Origin: Circinella minor
Taxonomy: Eukaryota; Mucoromycota; Mucoromycetes; Mucorales; Lichtheimiaceae
NCBI GenBank assembly: GCA_016758965.1
Contig: JAEPRB010000441.1
Location: forward strand, 1 to 21,853
Length of the DNA stretch: 21,853 nt
Reading direction: 5' to 3'
Of the stretch, positions 19,515 to 21,853 are shown in pieces; position 1 is the stretch's first letter, and every line of letters starts with the position of its first letter. Under the pieces are notes generated by a model that searched no databases, had not been told where the DNA came from, and saw only the letters and a list, made by a program, of their open reading frames with translations. Both the position numbers and the translations under genes were made by a program.

Positions 19515-21621
19515 ATGCCTTTACGAAAGAAACGTAACTTTAAAAACTTAACATTAGTCAATTCACCTGTCGTTGTGAGTGATAAACCTAAAGTACCAGA
19601 AAAACGAAGGTCATCAGCACGACGACTTGAAGAAGAATATAGTAAATTATGTGAGCAACTAAGTGATTTGGAGATTGGTCTTGAGTTGCGGCTGGATCTG
19701 CGTCCTGAAGACTTTGAAACTATTGATGAATTGGGTCGAGGTAATGGTGGAACTGTTTGTAAAGTATTACACGTACGAACTCATACTGTTATGGCGAGAA
19801 AGGTATTATTTAGCAAACTGAAAATAATAAAATTATTATTATTGTTATGCATTTTTTTATATTCCCTTTTTTTTTTTTTTATTCCCCTTCCCTTTCCCCC
19901 CCTTTCTTTCTTTCTTTCTCTTACACACACACACACACACACATACACATATATATATATGAAATTATTATATATAAAAACATATACAACCCACAAAAAT
20001 CTTCCCTTTCCCACCAACCCAATCCTTGAAAAAAAAAAAGATCATTATTAAGTGGATATATATAATTTAGGTAATTCACGTGGAAGCCAATGTCAACGTT
20101 CGAAAACAAATTATGCGTGAACTTCAGTTTATGCATGATTGTAATTCTCGACATATTGTCAGTTTTTATGGTGCATTTATGAATGGTGGTGATATTTCGA
20201 TTTGTATGGAATATATGGATATTGGGTAATGTATATATTCTCTTATGATTTATTGGGGGGTGGGGGTTTATATGTACCTTTTATGTTATTGATGTGTGGT
20301 ATACACAAGAAGTTTATTTATTTATTTATTTTGCCATGTGGTAACCACGCGTTGATTATTCTTATTGCAAATTATTATTAATGTTAATATGTTTAATTGA
20401 TTATATACTAATTTAAATTATTATTATTATTTTTTTGGGGGGGGCGGAACGTTATAATAGTTCACTTGACCGGATTTACAAAAAGCATGGGCCGATTCCC
20501 CTCGATGTATTAAAGAAAATTGCTTATGCGGTAATTCATTGTTATATTAGATTTTTTTTTTTATCGTTTGATTTGTTCATTTTTATATCATACTGTTATA
20601 TTGAACAAAGTTTTTATTTTTATTTTAGATTGTAGACGGTTTGATTTATTTGTATGACGAACATCGAATTATTCATCGAGGTAAAAAAAAATAAAGTTAA
20701 TTTATATACATATACATATATATATGTGTGTGTGTGTGTGTGTCTGTGGGGGGGGGCGGTTAGAGGGAAAAACTCATACTTCTTTATTATTATAATAATA
20801 GATTTAAAACCATCCAATGTACTTGTGAATTCTCAAGGACAAATTAAATTATGTGATTTTGGTGTATCAGGACAACTTATTAATTCTGTTGCAGATACTT
20901 TTGTTGGAACAAGCTCTTACATGAGTGTGAGTAGTATGGGGGAGAGATATAGAGAGATCTTATGGATATGAATTATATATATATAGTTATATAGTTATTT
21001 ACATTGATTATATACGTATACTTGTTTTCTAGCCGGAACGTATTATGGGATCCCCTTATTCTGTTAAATCCGATGTTTGGTCATTAGGTATAACTTTAAT
21101 GGAATTAGCACTTGCACGATTCCCATTCCCACCTGATGGTAATCCATTGTCCATCTTTGAATTATTGCAACATATTGTCAATGAACCTGTTCCTTCTTTC
21201 CCACCAAACAAGTTCCCAGAAGTATTAACAGATTTTGTGGATAAATGGTAAGTTTAATGTATATAATAAGATGAAAGGGGGGGGTGCGGGGACAGTAAGA
21301 AAGTTATACATGTTTATATAATGTGATTAAATTATATGATATTGGATATAAATAATAGTTTGGTCAAGGAAGTACAAGACAGAGCTACACCGAGTGATTT
21401 AAGAGTAAGTAAATTAATGATAAAATATGAGCTTAAAGATGATTAATATAAATATATGAAATTGGGAAATTCTATAGAAACACGAGTATTTAACAAATGC
21501 AGCTACAGAAAAGGTTGATTTGGAAAAATGGGCACGTAGTGTTGCAAGTGCACCTGATCGAATTGATATATCACAGTTACAATCAACAACATCTACAAGT
21601 ACTAATAGTCAATCTTCTTAA
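19515..21621 (+). CDS. MAP kinase kinase, MEK/Ste7/Byr1 type
   Basis: Exons are 19515-19802, 20071-20225, 20461-20530, 20629-20680, 20802-20926, 21033-21247, 21359-21404 and 21478-21621, giving 364 residues. The N-terminus holds a MAPK docking-site match, basic KKR followed by NLTL (about 5-14). The kinase domain shows the glycine loop GRGNGGTV (74-81), catalytic Lys96 in MARK, HRDLKPSN (Asp189) and DFG (Asp207). The activation segment [20 protein letters not shown] has Ser217 and Thr221 where a MAPKK kinase would phosphorylate. This SxxxT/FVGT pattern matches MEK1, Byr1 and Ste7/Fuz7 better than the Pbs2 or Mkk1/2 groups. It should phosphorylate an ERK-type MAPK in mating, filamentation or related signalling; the branch is inferred. 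A Ser/Thr-rich tail ends the protein. Several introns contain G runs. Confidence 0.95.
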
Positions 21622-21733
21622 ATTGAATTTTTCTCTCTCTCTTTTTTTTATCTTTTTTTTTTTTTTTCCAGAACTTTGCAACCAAAAAATCAACCTTTAT
21701 AAACCCCCTTTTCCTCCCTTTACAAAACAAAAA

Positions 21734-21780
21734 ATGACAGAAATTGACATTCCTTCTTGGGAAACACTGTTAGATTCGTT
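21734..21780 (+). CDS. Possible first coding exon of a gene continuing past the window
   Basis: An ATG at 21734 opens MTEIDIPSWETLLDS and is followed by a GT (GTAACA) at 21781. The nearest downstream AG (21818-21819) would lead quickly to a stop in the matching phase, so if this is an exon its acceptor must lie beyond 21853; otherwise it is a 16-codon ORF ending in TAA at 21784. It starts only 112 bases after the MEK stop codon. No family can be named. Confidence 0.3.
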
Positions 21781-21853
21781 GTAACAACTACTGTCTATCT
21801 ATCATCATCGTTGTTCTAGGTTATGATGCTGAACTGTCGCATTATACGTACTG

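Noticed and set aside
19921..20154. Minus-strand ORF across a MEK intron
   Set aside because: Derived from a CA repeat plus antisense of a conserved kinase exon.
1..21853. tRNA, 5S rRNA or spliceosomal RNA genes
   Set aside because: GGTTCGA-like matches fall only inside coding exons and no accompanying A box or cloverleaf was seen.

Overview
The window is nuclear DNA of a eukaryote, most likely an early-diverging fungus of the Mucoromycota (Mucorales-like). The DNA is AT-rich, the genes carry many short introns (about 50-300 bases) with GTAAGT-like donors and YAG/AAG acceptors, proteins contain Asn/Ser/Gln homopolymers, and the gene set (EMC3, pepsin-like protease, malic enzyme, Cdc4, Ste7/Byr1-type MEK) is fungal. 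The genus cannot be told from sequence alone.

Layout from left to right. 1-842: non-coding AT-rich DNA with a 22-bp tandem repeat. 843-3465 (minus): a five-exon gene for a Fanzor, the eukaryotic relative of the transposon nuclease TnpB. It has an intact-looking RuvC active site, a C4 zinc ribbon and two N-terminal zinc knuckles. 4385-5667 (plus): EMC3, an ER membrane insertase subunit. 5764-7461 (minus): a secreted pepsin-like aspartic protease. 7950-8991 (plus): a lactate-dehydrogenase-family protein that has lost its catalytic His/Asp pair. 9152-11335 (minus): malic enzyme. 11838-13525 (minus): a RING-H2 ubiquitin ligase with an N-terminal BCA2/RNF126-type zinc ribbon. 13526-15407: a 1.9-kb spacer with one gene-like relic. 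15408-18294 (plus): a Cdc4/Fbw7 F-box/WD40 protein. 18295-19514: low-complexity spacer. 19515-21621 (plus): a MAP kinase kinase of the MEK/Ste7/Byr1 type. 21734 to the end: a possible first exon of another gene.

Exon models were built by hand by joining reading frames across GT...AG introns. Reading phase closes exactly in all eight multi-exon genes, and every joined protein runs from a start to a stop. This includes exons too short to stand out as ORFs: EMC3 exon 1, the last RING-gene exon and the last Cdc4 exon.

The host genes are independent housekeeping or signalling loci, not a cluster. The LDH-like and malic enzyme genes converge, but joint function is only a guess. The most interesting system is the Fanzor locus: an apparently intact, intron-bearing RNA-guided-nuclease candidate with unusual N-terminal zinc knuckles and a tandem-repeat region just beyond its 3' end, where its guide RNA might lie.
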